Assembly (NCBI GenBank): GCA_034005165.1
Contig: JAVEVE010000003.1
Coordinates: 1 to 64,000, forward strand
Direction: 5' to 3'
Length of the DNA: 64,000 nt
Source of the DNA: UBA1573 sp034005165
GTDB taxonomy: Bacteria; Pseudomonadota; Alphaproteobacteria; Micavibrionales; Micavibrionaceae
The notes beneath the pieces were generated by a model. The model saw only the letters and a program-made list of their open reading frames with translations, did not search any database and had not been told where the DNA came from. Of this stretch, positions 34,044-46,983 are shown piece by piece; position 1 is the first letter of the stretch, and every line of letters begins with the position of its first letter. Both the position numbers and the translations under genes were made by a program.

Positions 34044-34397
34044 CTAAAGCGGTGTACAAGATTGGTTGTCGTCAGCTTCAGGGGTTCGCTCGGCAGAAAG
34101 AAGATTCTTCTGCAATTTTTGAACATCGGAAACCAAAGCTTCTAATGGCGCATCGACCCCTTCCCCACAGTTTAGAAGTATCAATTCGACTATGCTCCCT
34201 ACCTGACAGATAAACCGCTGTATGGATGGCGATGCATCAAGGTGCTCAATATCAAGTTCGGTATAATCATGACCATGATAAACGCAAAGATGATCCAATT
34301 GCATAACGGGCTTACCGCTGCGACGTGGATCTTGGATAAATTTAAGAGACACGGTTCGAAACCCGCTACCGAATTCGAGTTCAAAATTGTTGTCCAT
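34044..34397 (-). CDS. Small unknown protein, 117 residues
   Basis: The product begins MDNNFELEFGSGFRTVSLKF, continues with an alternating beta pattern (MQLDHLCVYHGHDYTELDIEHL), then a helix (SPSIQRFICQVGSIVELILL), and ends in a charged tail. A stop codon precedes the ATG in frame, so the start is bounded, but there is no good ribosome binding site. A competing frame on the same strand (34199-34552) looks less protein-like. Family and function are unknown. The gap 34398-34695 upstream carries the typA leader and promoter region and nothing else I can support. Confidence 0.5.
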   Translation of the reverse strand: MDNNFELEFGSGFRTVSLKFIQDPRRSGKPVMQLDHLCVYHGHDYTELDIEHLDASPSIQRFICQVGSIVELILLNCGEGVDAPLEALVSDVQKLQKNLLSAERTPEADDNQSCTPL

Positions 34398-34695
34398 TTG
34401 ATTGGGCCAAAAATACAGCGATTAAACTCCTCGCAAAGCCTATACATAGCGCACCCCAGCCAACCATTCGAAGAGGCTCGGATTAGAGCTGTCCGCAAAT
34501 AGCTCATCTGGCGTATTTGCACAGGGTCTTTTTCTGGAATCGGGCGTTTCATGGAAAGATATTTGCCATAAAGAAGGAAAATGGGGCTATAAAAAACAGG
34601 AATAGGTCAATCAATGACTACTTTTTTCTAGCTTTTCCGCCATTTTCCGTGTACGAAGGCGGCGCACAAAAGATTTAGAAGAGAGAAAAAGAACC

Positions 34696-36531
34696 GTGAC
34701 ACAACAAAAATTGAGAAATATTGCGATTATTGCCCACGTTGACCATGGGAAAACCACCCTGATTGACCAAATCCTGCGCCAGTCCGGAACATTCCGCGAT
34801 AATCAGTCCGTTGACGAACGCGTCATGGACAGCAACGATCTGGAAAAAGAACGCGGTATTACTATTTTGGCAAAATGTACATCCGTCTTGTGGGATGATG
34901 CAAAAATCAACATCGTTGACACCCCGGGCCACGCTGATTTCGGTGGTGAGGTCGAACGTATTCTGAACATGGTTGATGGCGTTATTCTTCTCGTGGATGC
35001 AGCCGAAGGTCCCCTGCCACAAACAAAATTCGTTTTGGGCAAAGCCCTAAAACAAGGCATCCGTCCGATTGTTGTACTGAACAAAATCGACCGTTCGGAC
35101 GCCCGTCCTGTTGAAGTTCTGAATGAGGCCTTTGATCTGTTTGCCTCCCTTGACGCAACCGATGAGCAACTGGACTTCCCCGTACTCTACGCATCAGGAC
35201 GTGACGGCTGGTGTTCCGAAGAACTTAACGGCCCGCGCGAAAATCTGCACCCGATGCTCGACCTGATCCTGAAACATGTCCCAGCACCAAAAGTCGATAA
35301 AACAGGCCCATTCAAAATGCTGGCGACCATTCTGAATGCAGACCCGTATCTGGGCCGTATTCTGGTAGGACGCGTTGTATCCGGAACCGCAAAAGTCAAT
35401 ATGCCGGTAAAAGCGATCAATCTTGATGGCAAAACTGTTGAACAATTCCGCCTCTCTAAACTTCTTACCTTCTCAGGAATTCAAAAAGTTCCGGCAGAAA
35501 TCGTAGAAGCCGGAGACATTATCTGTATCGCAGGTATGTCCGCAGCATCTGTTGCCGACACCATATGTGACTTGTCTGTAACCGAAGCAGTTCCTGCAAC
35601 TCCGATTGACCCGCCGACAATGGCTGTATCGATTACAGTCAACGATTCTCCTCTCGCGGGAAAAGAAGGAAAAAAACTGACCTCGACAATGATCCGTGAC
35701 CGCCTGATGGCTGAAGCAGAAACGAACGTTGCGATCCGCGTTACTGAATCTGCAAACCGCGATGCATTCGAACTTGCGGGTCGTGGAGAGCTCCAGATTG
35801 GAGTTCTGCTTGAAACCATGCGCCGCGAAGGATTTGAGCTTTCTGTATCCCGGCCGCGCGTTCTTCTTCAGAAAGATGAGAACGGACAAACCGTTGAACC
35901 ATACGAGGAAATCATCGTTGATATTGATGATGAACACACAGGTTCGGTTGTTGAAAAAATGACTGAGCGCAAAGCTGACCTTGTTGATATGCGCCCTGCC
36001 GGCCACGGAAAAACACGCATTATTTTCTCATGCCCGTCTCGTGGAATGATTGGATACCAAAGCCAATTCCTGACCGACACACGCGGTACAGGTGTTCTGA
36101 ACCGATTGTTCAAGGAATACGGTCCTTATAAAGGAGACATCCAGGGGCGTCGCAATGGCGCGCTGATCTCAACAGAGACCGGCAAAGCCGTTGCCTATGC
36201 AATCTGGAAGCTACAAGATCGTGGCATAATGTTCATCACTCACAACGATGATGTTTATGAAGGCATGATAGTTGGAGAAAATTCACGCGATAATGATCTG
36301 GACATCAACGTCACACGCGCAAAACAACTAACCAACGTTCGTGCCTCCGGTACAGACGAAGCCTGTACCCTTGTGACACCACGCAAATTAACTCTCGAAG
36401 CAATGATGTCCTACATTAACGATGACGAACTGGTTGAGATCACACCCAAAACTCTCCGTTTGCGCAAAAAATTCTTAACACCTACCGAACGCGATCTGGC
36501 CAAAAAAGCCGCTAAAAAAGCTGCGGGCTAA
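34696..36531 (+). CDS. typA: Ribosome-associated GTPase TypA/BipA
   Basis: This 611-residue translational GTPase acts in ribosome assembly and stress adaptation. The G-domain motifs are AHVDHGKTTL (14-23), the switch-I region around ERGITI, DTPGHADF and NKID. The elongation-factor-like domain II and the TypA-specific C-terminal domain (TNVRASGTDEACTL, then LTLEAMMSYINDDELVEITP) are complete. The start codon is GTG, preceded by GAGAGAAAAAGAA. A strong terminator follows the stop. It is monocistronic. Confidence 0.98.
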   Translation: MTQQKLRNIAIIAHVDHGKTTLIDQILRQSGTFRDNQSVDERVMDSNDLEKERGITILAKCTSVLWDDAKINIVDTPGHADFGGEVERILNMVDGVILLVDAAEGPLPQTKFVLGKALKQGIRPIVVLNKIDRSDARPVEVLNEAFDLFASLDATDEQLDFPVLYASGRDGWCSEELNGPRENLHPMLDLILKHVPAPKVDKTGPFKMLATILNADPYLGRILVGRVVSGTAKVNMPVKAINLDGKTVEQFRLSKLLTFSGIQKVPAEIVEAGDIICIAGMSAASVADTICDLSVTEAVPATPIDPPTMAVSITVNDSPLAGKEGKKLTSTMIRDRLMAEAETNVAIRVTESANRDAFELAGRGELQIGVLLETMRREGFELSVSRPRVLLQKDENGQTVEPYEEIIVDIDDEHTGSVVEKMTERKADLVDMRPAGHGKTRIIFSCPSRGMIGYQSQFLTDTRGTGVLNRLFKEYGPYKGDIQGRRNGALISTETGKAVAYAIWKLQDRGIMFITHNDDVYEGMIVGENSRDNDLDINVTRAKQLTNVRASGTDEACTLVTPRKLTLEAMMSYINDDELVEITPKTLRLRKKFLTPTERDLAKKAAKKAAG

Positions 36532-36550
36532 TCCGGGTAGATAAAAATTC

Positions 36551-36577
36551 AAAGCCCCCGATTCGGGGGCTTTTCTT
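36551..36577 (+). terminator. Factor-independent terminator of typA
   Basis: AAGCCCCCG (36552-36560) pairs with CGGGGGCTT (36564-36572), loop ATT, followed by TTTTCTT. It lies 20 bases after the typA stop. Confidence 0.9.
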
Positions 36578-36686
36578 ATTCTTTGACGATAAGACAAACA
36601 GTAGAGGCCTTGATTTTCCGTATGGATTTAGAATATGTTAACATAATTATTATGCAACTGAATAGAAACTTAGTGAGTATATATCC

Positions 36687-37226
36687 ATGAAAATCCCCCC
36701 AGATCTTTTTCTGCAAGCCAAATATTTTGCCGAAACCGAACAATTCATGAGGGGCTTTTACACCCATGACCTCCTATCATGCGCCAGTAATGTCATCGCA
36801 GCTTGCATCACCGGAACAGACCAGACCGGTAGTGTCTTTTTAAGAACACCTGTCACTGGGACATATGAACAAACAAGCGCTGTTGCACGGACAATAAAAG
36901 TTGGGATGGAAATTATAGGTGGGCTACAGACATCCGAGCGTTTTGCTAATTCGAATATAGTGAAAGACATCGGCTTACAGGCGGTCAAACACGAAACTCC
37001 CGGATATTTTTCTCTGACCGATTTTTTCGCCGAACCTGCAAAATCCGACCAAATTGAATTTATCATTTCGCGTTCTGAAATCGATAAGGCCGTCACGCGA
37101 CAAGACGGCGTCCCGAACATCATAGTTGACATGATCAAATCTATCTCTTTTCAAGCGAAGCCTCCTGCCGAGCCACAAAAGGAGAATACTCATGCTCATC
37201 CCAAAATAGATATTGTTTTGGAATAA
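36687..37226 (+). CDS. Unknown soluble protein, 179 residues
   Basis: No family is recognised. The product has no signal peptide. It is mixed alpha/beta with KYFAETEQFMRGFYTHDLLSCASNVIAACI at the start and PVTGTYEQTSAVARTIKVGMEIIGGLQTSERF in the middle. A polar, Pro/His-rich tail follows (about 155-175). The ATG is reasonable, although the ribosome binding site is weak (AGTGAG). It lies between the typA terminator and a short membrane-protein gene. No co-transcribed partner is evident. Confidence 0.65.
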   Translation: MKIPPDLFLQAKYFAETEQFMRGFYTHDLLSCASNVIAACITGTDQTGSVFLRTPVTGTYEQTSAVARTIKVGMEIIGGLQTSERFANSNIVKDIGLQAVKHETPGYFSLTDFFAEPAKSDQIEFIISRSEIDKAVTRQDGVPNIIVDMIKSISFQAKPPAEPQKENTHAHPKIDIVLE

Positions 37227-37315
37227 ACGGGCAATCCTATTCTTTTGCCCCCCCCTGTTTGATTAACGTCTCATCAACATCCAGCTGTAATAATTAGAAA
37301 TATTATTACACTGAC

Positions 37316-37519
37316 ATGAAACAATATAAAAAAGAGATAATCGTAGAGCTCTGCTTTGCAGCGGCATTCATTGTCGCTCTATCCATCATGCTTATAAAAG
37401 AGGAGTTCTTCGAATGGTGGTTTGCATACACCAGAGCGCATGATGATTGGGAGCTGGACGAACTCTTCACTGTCTATACGGCAACAGTTACGGTTATCTC
37501 GATACTTTGCCTGCGCTAA
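37316..37519 (+). CDS. Short membrane protein resembling the N-terminus of sensor proteins
   Basis: This 67-residue protein has two membrane helices (about 8-26 and 49-66) joined by FEWWFAYTRAHDDWELDELF. That linker motif is found at the N-terminus of many alphaproteobacterial GGDEF, EAL and histidine-kinase proteins, directly before their signalling parts. Here the frame ends right after the second helix, so this is either a remnant of such a sensor or a free-standing anchor. The ATG has only a weak upstream signal. It is followed by tRNA-Arg on the other strand. Confidence 0.55.
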   Translation: MKQYKKEIIVELCFAAAFIVALSIMLIKEEFFEWWFAYTRAHDDWELDELFTVYTATVTVISILCLR

Positions 37520-37596
37520 ATCAGGACACTCAGGAAAGTGTTGGCCGAGCTGGAAAATGCATTAGAGTTTAGTAAAAAAATTCTACCAAATTAAAA

Positions 37597-37673
37597 TGGC
37601 GCGCCCGAAGGGATTCGAACCCCAGACCTTTGCCTCCGGAGGGCAACGCTCTATCCAGCTGAGCTACGGGCGC
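37597..37673 (-). tRNA. tRNA-Arg (anticodon CCG)
   Basis: The minus strand gives a full cloverleaf: acceptor GCGCCCG paired with CGGGCGC, D-arm GCTCAGCTGGATAGAGC, anticodon stem TTGCC/GGCAA with loop CTCCGGA (anticodon CCG, reads CGG), TpsiC arm with GGTTCGAATCC, and an encoded CCA (37597-37599). Confidence 0.95.
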
Positions 37674-37727
37674 ACACGTGAATTTTTTACCAGAAGCCCT
37701 AACAGAAGGCAAAACTTATTTAGCCCT

Positions 37728-38813
37728 TTAAAAGTGGCACAGAGCTTGGCCTATACCAAGAAAATCAACACCGTCATCACCGGCAAACCACAGCAAAACA
37801 GACCCGTCACGCTTGATCATAGCTGAAGGGGAGCGAATTTGATTTCCTGTCCAGATCAAATCACTCTTTGTTAAAAAAGGAGTGCTCTCTTGAACCCATC
37901 CATCAACACCATTTTCTGAAAAGGCATGAGACAAAGCAATTTGTGAGAACGGCTCATCTGTCACAACATCAAAAAATAAATGTACCTTTCCATCTGCGGC
38001 CAATGCAGCTGGTGTTGAAAACCCTTTAATGTTATTCTCTCTTGAATAAAATTTTTGATCTGGACGCAAAATCATTTTTGGAGCACTCCAGCTTTTCCCA
38101 TCCTCGGATACAATCAAACCAATTGTTTGAAGTGTAGTATTAACCTCCTTATCACCACCAAGCGCTGTAAAATAAACATATAGCCGATCATTCATAACGA
38201 GAGCGGCAGGCTCTGAAACTATATATTGCCGAAAGTCCATACTCGGAAACCATGCATAAGGCTGAGTCGGACGCACTAAAGGCTGGGTCATTCTGGTCCA
38301 ACGAATCCCGTCATCAGATACGGCATATCCTATTTTATAATCACGAACATCACTCTGTCGCTTGGCATATCCTGTATAGAAAAGATAATAACGCCCCTTA
38401 AAAAAAACAACAGACGGCGTCTCAACGCTTTTCCTATCCCACCCGTCTTCTGACGGTGATAAAACAGGAAATCCAGGAGAAAGCATCCACTGTTTTCCAT
38501 CAGAAGAAACCAACCTATAAATCTCGATGTGAGTGTCAAAATGATGATCGGAAGACGCATACATCACATATCGCCCCTTATCCCACAAGACAGACGGATC
38601 ATTCCATGTTGATCCCTCAAAAAAATCACCGCTTTTTATAAGTGCGCTTGGCAAAATTTTTGAACATGTAAAAGAATGATTTACAGTCTCACCAGGAGCT
38701 TTGCTAACAACGTTCGCATCAGCCCAAGCAATAGAGATTTGCATCAGGATAAAACTACAAAAACAGAAATAGAGATAAAATGAGAGTCTGCTAGGATAAA
38801 AAAATAAGTACAT
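37728..38813 (-). CDS. Exported five-bladed beta-propeller protein, glycosidase-like
   Basis: The 361-residue product has an N-terminal hydrophobic stretch (about 8-30) ending in AWADA, a probable signal peptide. Repeated blades follow that contain NDPSVLWDKGRYVMYAS, ETPSVVFFKGRYYLFYTGYA, SEPAALVMNDRLYVYFTALGG and STPAALAADGKVHLFF. Repeats of this kind form the propeller of GH32/43/130-type enzymes and related glycan-binding proteins. Acidic residues in the first blades could be catalytic, but the exact family cannot be assigned. The gene is AT-richer than its surroundings and sits alone between the rRNA terminator and tRNA-Arg, a position typical of inserted cargo. No ribosome binding site is obvious. 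Confidence 0.75.
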   Translation of the reverse strand: MYLFFYPSRLSFYLYFCFCSFILMQISIAWADANVVSKAPGETVNHSFTCSKILPSALIKSGDFFEGSTWNDPSVLWDKGRYVMYASSDHHFDTHIEIYRLVSSDGKQWMLSPGFPVLSPSEDGWDRKSVETPSVVFFKGRYYLFYTGYAKRQSDVRDYKIGYAVSDDGIRWTRMTQPLVRPTQPYAWFPSMDFRQYIVSEPAALVMNDRLYVYFTALGGDKEVNTTLQTIGLIVSEDGKSWSAPKMILRPDQKFYSRENNIKGFSTPAALAADGKVHLFFDVVTDEPFSQIALSHAFSENGVDGWVQESTPFLTKSDLIWTGNQIRSPSAMIKRDGSVLLWFAGDDGVDFLGIGQALCHF

Positions 38814-38825
38814 AAAAAGAAAGTA

Positions 38826-38850
38826 ATAAAAAACCCCGCTAAAAGCGAGG
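38826..38850 (-). terminator. Terminator of the rRNA operon
   Basis: On the minus strand CCTCGCT and AGCGGGG (38844-38850 with 38834-38840, one U-G pair) are followed by TTTTTTATTAC. It lies about 50 bases past the 5S gene. Confidence 0.85.
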
Positions 38851-38899
38851 TGTTTTAAAAATCGTGATATTGAATAATAAGCTCTTCTGTACTTGGAAG

Positions 38900-39016
38900 A
38901 CCTGGCAACGACCTACTCTCCCATATCTTAAGACATAGTACAATCGGCCCGAAGGTTTTTCACAGTCCAGTTCGAAATGGGATGGCGTGTTTCACACTTG
39001 GTAAAGCCACCAGGTC
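38900..39016 (-). rRNA. rrf: 5S ribosomal RNA
   Basis: The terminal helix (CCTGGCAACGACCTACTCTC on the plus strand opposite GCCACCAGG) and the central TTCGAAATGGGATGG block are those of bacterial 5S rRNA. Ends are estimated to a few bases. Confidence 0.93.
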
Positions 39017-39104
39017 ATCCAAAAACAGAACAGTAATTTGTCAAAATTTAAAACAGAAATCAACTTTACACCGCAACGGATTTACCGCTGCGCGTGATTA
39101 TATT

Positions 39105-41872
<2,768 letters not shown>

Positions 41873-41946
41873 CTAAATCACGCGCAGGGATAAATCCGCT
41901 GCACATGGTGTTTATTGATTCTCAGTTTATGATCTTGACAAAAAAT

Positions 41947-41979
41947 TTCTAATCTAAAACGGCTCGTTTTAGATTAGAA
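41947..41979 (-). other. Perfect 15-bp hairpin in the spacer between tRNA-Ala and 23S
   Basis: TTCTAATCTAAAACG (41947-41961) and its exact complement (41965-41979) are separated by 3 bases. It has no T-run. It sits in the transcribed spacer and is a likely RNase III or maturation site. Confidence 0.6.
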
Positions 41980-42083
41980 CCTATAATTATTATTCAATAT
42001 TCACGATGTGCAATAACCGAAGACTAAAGTCTTCATTAAAAAACAGCAAACTGCTTTTAGACGAAAACTATAATCCAGCTTGA

Positions 42084-42159
42084 TGGTGGACCTTAGCGGG
42101 ATCGAACCGCTGACCTCCTGAATGCAAATCAGGCGCTCTCCCAGCTGAGCTAAAGGCCC
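42084..42159 (-). tRNA. tRNA-Ala (anticodon TGC)
   Basis: The minus strand folds as a cloverleaf with acceptor GGGCCTT/AAGGTCC containing the G3-U70 identity pair of alanine tRNAs. The anticodon loop is TTTGCAT, the TpsiC loop GTTCGATCC, and the CCA is encoded (42084-42086). It lies in the 16S-23S spacer. Confidence 0.97.
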
Positions 42160-42174
42160 TCTATCAGAGATAAA

Positions 42175-42251
42175 TGGTGGGCCAGAGTGGACTCGAACCA
42201 CCGACCTCACCCTTATCAGGGGTGTGCTCTAACCAGCTGAGCTACTAGCCC
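42175..42251 (-). tRNA. tRNA-Ile (anticodon GAT)
   Basis: The minus strand gives GGGCTAG as 5' acceptor, D-arm AGCTCAGCTGGTTAGAGC, anticodon loop CTGATAA, TpsiC arm GGTTCGAGTCC and an encoded CCA. Standard spacer tRNA between 16S and tRNA-Ala. Confidence 0.97.
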
Positions 42252-42278
42252 ATCAAACTCTTAAAACAAAACTTATCC

Positions 42279-42305
42279 GAGAAGATACGCCGACAGCAGT
42301 AGACG
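42279..42305 (-). other. 16S processing stalk, 3' strand
   Basis: This segment just past the 16S 3' end is complementary, with few mismatches, to 43948-43973 upstream of the 16S 5' end (shared core GACAGCAGTAG on the plus strand against its complement). The two would pair in the precursor and form the RNase III stalk that frees 16S rRNA. Confidence 0.75.
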
Positions 42306-42326
42306 CAAAAACCGTCACATCCTTAG

Positions 42327-43811
<1,485 letters not shown>

Positions 43812-43947
43812 TGAATCCATGATTTCAAAAACATCACTGTTCTTGTCTCAAGTAAAAATTAACTTAGACCTGCAATCTTGCATAACTTATTGCGTGATAA
43901 GATTCTACAGAAAGCAAGTCTAGTTTTTAACAACGTGACAATAATCA

Positions 43948-43973
43948 CGCTACTGCTGTCTGCGAATCTTCTC
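43948..43973 (-). other. 16S processing stalk, 5' strand
   Basis: Complement of 42279-42305, located about 135 bases upstream of mature 16S in the leader. Together they make a stem of about 25 bp. The rest of the leader 43812-44075 includes a small CGTGA/TCACG hairpin (about 43935-43948) and no gene. Confidence 0.75.
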
Positions 43974-44081
43974 TTATAGTTTTGTCTTCACGATGTTTAA
44001 TAACCACGACACAAACAAAGCCTAATCGGCGATTGTGTCACCGAGATCCGTATTCGTTTCTCGTTTCGTTTAGGTTTGCGG

Positions 44082-44110
44082 ACTATAGCGACTTGCTATT
44101 TTGTCGTCAA
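44082..44110 (-). promoter_or_regulatory. rRNA promoter, proximal
   Basis: On the minus strand TTGACG (44105-44110), a 17-base spacer and TATAGT (44082-44087) make a near-consensus sigma-70-type promoter reading into the 16S leader. Confidence 0.8.
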
Positions 44111-44224
44111 CCCCCTTTTTTCACTTTTTTAAAACTTTTTTTATTTTGTTTTAATTAGCTTCAATCGGGCCCTACAACGTTGTTTTGTTTCGTTTTTTCG
44201 AAGCAGTGCGTTGCAGAGAGCGGC

Positions 44225-44253
44225 TTTATATACGGGTACTTTTTGCTTGTCAA
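44225..44253 (-). promoter_or_regulatory. rRNA promoter, distal
   Basis: On the minus strand TTGACA (44248-44253), a 17-base spacer and TATAAA (44225-44230), about 143 bases upstream of the proximal one. A G/C-rich start region follows, as in stringently controlled rRNA promoters. The interval between the promoters is strongly A/T-rich. Confidence 0.78.
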
Positions 44254-44414
44254 ACATCTTTTTTAAAAAAATGTAAAAAAATTCAAAAACGACAGAAATC
44301 TGCAAAAAAACAAATGTTTATAAAGGCAATTCCAGCCTTTCAACATACCTGAGGCTGCATTACCCTGACCTTAAATTTGAACATTTAGCCAAAATTCGGC
44401 TCGGAACAGGGAAA

Positions 44415-44633
44415 ATGCGTCAAAAATTATCGACCCTACTCTTCACATCCATTCTTTCGGGGCTAAGCATCGCCCCAATTTCCCACGCAGAATCACAGGA
44501 ATCCTCTGCAAAGGGGGTGATCAGCAACTGGATCAGCCCTCCTGATATAGCACTGGAGCCCATTCTCCTCTCTTCCGAACAGCTATACGCCGCACAAATA
44601 GAAGAACTCCTACAGACAGGGGGGGGCTTATAA
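44415..44633 (+). pseudogene. Signal-peptide end of the polysaccharide export protein, cut off by a frameshift
   Basis: The 72-codon frame gives a classic signal peptide (KLSTLLFTSILSGLSIAPIS followed by HAES) and about 45 residues of mature sequence. It then hits a stop just after a run of eight G (44619-44626). In the +1 frame the reading continues without a stop as GAYNEAGPPTYKERNNRKSS and joins the export-protein frame, which has no signal peptide of its own. One G fewer (or two more) would make one continuous gene, 44415-46983. This is the 5' part of that gene, out of frame in this sequence. A sequencing error in the homopolymer is the main alternative to real phase variation. Confidence 0.75.
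44619..44626 (+). repeat. Run of eight G at the frame junction of the export gene
   Basis: Homopolymeric G tract inside coding sequence. Seven or ten G would restore the reading frame. Tracts of this kind slip during replication and cause phase variation of surface genes. Confidence 0.85.
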
Positions 44634-44682
44634 CGAGGCGGGGCCGCCTACATATAAAGAGCGAAATAACCGGAAATCGTCT

Positions 44683-46983
44683 TTGGAGAAATACTACGAA
44701 GAGCGCAGCGGCGTTACATTGGATCAATTCGGGTACAATCTTCTTGTAAATTCGAAGCCCCCGCTCCAAAAGACAGGCAAAACATTAGGAGAAGTTCAGG
44801 ACACATATATCCTCGGAAGCGGAGATGAAATTTCCGTGACAATAAGAGGGCAGGAAAACCTGAAGAGTTCAGTACAAGTATCAAGCGATGGGCAATTGAT
44901 AATTGAAGACCTAGCGCCGATCTCCGCAGCGGGGCGTACGATTAAGAATGTGCGCGAAGAATTGCAATCTCTGCTGGGAGATTATTACAACACGGATATT
45001 TTTCTCTCCCTGACAAAAACAAAACAGCTAAATATACGCATAACAGGCAATGTCACAACTCCCGGCGACATTACGCTATCCTCATATGATACAGTGATGG
45101 ATGCGCTCATTGCTGCGGGCGGCGTATCAAAAACAGGGACACTGAGGCAAATCAAAATAATTCGAGGAAACTCTTCGAGCATCATTGATCTTTACGGACT
45201 TCTAGTATTCGGATCAGCGACGTCCGATATTACACTCCGTGATGGAGACACAATACAGGTGGGACCTATCGGACCAACAATAGCGATATCTGGAGCAGTC
45301 AAGCGCGCGGGCATATACGAAATTCCTCCCGCGTTTAATGCACTCTGGAAAGAGAACGGGGAGACCAGCCAGAAACTCTCTCTTGATGATTTGCTTATGC
45401 TCTCAAGCGGTCCACTCGCACCCGGTAAGCTACGCTATATTCGCCTGACACCCGATCATATGGGGCGAGACACGACAGAAGATATAAAGGAAACAGACCT
45501 GAAAATTTTCAGGGATGGAGACATCCTCACCATACTAAAAGGGAAAGAGGTAAGAACCAACGCAGTCGAGCTATCAGGCAACACGCGCGCTGACGGAGTC
45601 TATTCTATAAAGGACACACCATCGCTTTCGTATCTGTTGAGTGATGAGACGATCTTGACACAAGACACCTACCCGCTGATCGGAATTGTTGAGCGTTGGA
45701 ACCCTTCACAACTATCAACAGAGCTAATTTCTTTTTCTCCAAAAAAGATCATCAATGGCGAAGCAGACATCAGATTGAGAGAATCGGATCGTGTTATGCT
45801 CTTTACTAGGGCCGAGATCAAATCCATAGGCGCACCAGAATCAGGCATGAACGAAAACGCCCTGAAACTCGCTTCGTTGAACACCAATGCCTTCGGCACA
45901 AGCGACATCGAATCAGATTCGCAAAATCAGCTCCCCCCTTCCACACTCGCCCCGAATATCAGGCACCTCCTTTTAGAACATTCTGTATTTATTCGTGGAT
46001 CTGTTAGAAACAGCGGATCCTTCCCGATTGCAAATGGTACAACTCTCGATTCGTTACTAGCCGCAGCTGGAGGCCCATCTCTGGAGGCAAGTCTCGGTAA
46101 CATCGAAATCACCCAACCATTAGGCGAAGGGCAAAACAAACGCAGTAACATTGATCTATCCGGCACACCGGCGCGGACCATCCCATTACATCCGGGCGAT
46201 ACAATTAGAATCAATCAGAAATTCCGCCGCATTGAAGATAATCATGTGCTCTTGGTCGGTGAAGTTCGCAACCCTGGAACATATGACCTCTTGCCGGGAG
46301 ACACTCTATCAAAACTTATTGAGCGTGCAGGCGGGATTACAGAACAAGCCTATCCGAAAGGCGCTATATTCTCCCGCAAGACGGAGCGCTTGAGAGAGGA
46401 ACAACGCTTCCGCGCGCAAGCACGTGACCTTGAACTGAAACTGGCGTCTGCCCTATCCCAAAAGAATGAAGACAAAAAACCTGACACTGATGAAGTCACC
46501 TTGGCTCAATCTCTTATTGCAGATTTGAAAAATGCAGAAGCATTGGGTCGCCTTACCATTGAAGCGGATCCCGGTATGCTGGCGGCAAATCCGGACATGG
46601 ATATTTTGCTGGAAACAGGCGACCGCATTTATGTGCCCAAACGCCCGTTAACTGTCCGCGTAGCTGGCGAAGTTCTCTCTCCGGCCTCCCTGCAGTTCCG
46701 CTCGGGTAAAAAACCGCGCATCTATATAGATGAAGCCGGTGGCTTTACTTATAATGCCGATAAAGACCGTGCATTTGTTGTTTATCCGGATGGCAGCGCT
46801 TCTCCGCTTGCTGTCTCCGCATGGAACCATTCTGCCGATATGATTCCTCCGGGATCAACGATCATTGTCCCGCGAGATCCGAAACCTCTAACCTTTATGG
46901 ATGGCGCAAAGGACCTCAGCCAGATTTTGGCCAATCTCGCCACAACCGCAATCTTTGCTGATGATATAGCTGATGACAACTAA
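44683..46983 (+). CDS. Polysaccharide export protein with SLBB domains (main part)
   Basis: The 766-residue frame begins with the poly-export domain (YILGSGDEISVTIRGQENLK, about 35-120). Several SLBB repeats follow: NVTTPGDITLSSYDTVMDAL, GAVKRAGIYEIPP, GSVRNSGSFPIANGTTLDSL, GEVRNPGTYDLLPGDTLSKL and GEVLSPASLQF. Proteins of this class (Wza/KpsD-like) form the outer-membrane or periplasmic exit for capsule and exopolysaccharide. The apparent TTG start is not a natural one: the frame is open upstream to the G tract and the signal peptide lies in the other frame. The glycosyltransferase gene downstream overlaps the stop by 11 bases, so loss of the 5' frame may also lower its translation. Confidence 0.9.
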   Translation: MEKYYEERSGVTLDQFGYNLLVNSKPPLQKTGKTLGEVQDTYILGSGDEISVTIRGQENLKSSVQVSSDGQLIIEDLAPISAAGRTIKNVREELQSLLGDYYNTDIFLSLTKTKQLNIRITGNVTTPGDITLSSYDTVMDALIAAGGVSKTGTLRQIKIIRGNSSSIIDLYGLLVFGSATSDITLRDGDTIQVGPIGPTIAISGAVKRAGIYEIPPAFNALWKENGETSQKLSLDDLLMLSSGPLAPGKLRYIRLTPDHMGRDTTEDIKETDLKIFRDGDILTILKGKEVRTNAVELSGNTRADGVYSIKDTPSLSYLLSDETILTQDTYPLIGIVERWNPSQLSTELISFSPKKIINGEADIRLRESDRVMLFTRAEIKSIGAPESGMNENALKLASLNTNAFGTSDIESDSQNQLPPSTLAPNIRHLLLEHSVFIRGSVRNSGSFPIANGTTLDSLLAAAGGPSLEASLGNIEITQPLGEGQNKRSNIDLSGTPARTIPLHPGDTIRINQKFRRIEDNHVLLVGEVRNPGTYDLLPGDTLSKLIERAGGITEQAYPKGAIFSRKTERLREEQRFRAQARDLELKLASALSQKNEDKKPDTDEVTLAQSLIADLKNAEALGRLTIEADPGMLAANPDMDILLETGDRIYVPKRPLTVRVAGEVLSPASLQFRSGKKPRIYIDEAGGFTYNADKDRAFVVYPDGSASPLAVSAWNHSADMIPPGSTIIVPRDPKPLTFMDGAKDLSQILANLATTAIFADDIADDN

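Noticed and set aside
34199..34552. Alternative 117-codon minus-strand frame in front of typA
   Set aside because: It competes with the frame 34044-34397, which has a more protein-like composition; this one has no ribosome binding site and is Cys/Met/Ile-biased.
36576..36767. Minus-strand open frame after typA
   Set aside because: It overlaps the typA terminator and the start of the plus-strand gene at 36687, with no start signal.
44683..44685. TTG as the natural start of the SLBB export gene
   Set aside because: The frame is open upstream to the G tract, and the signal peptide sits in the neighbouring frame; an independent start would leave the protein without export.
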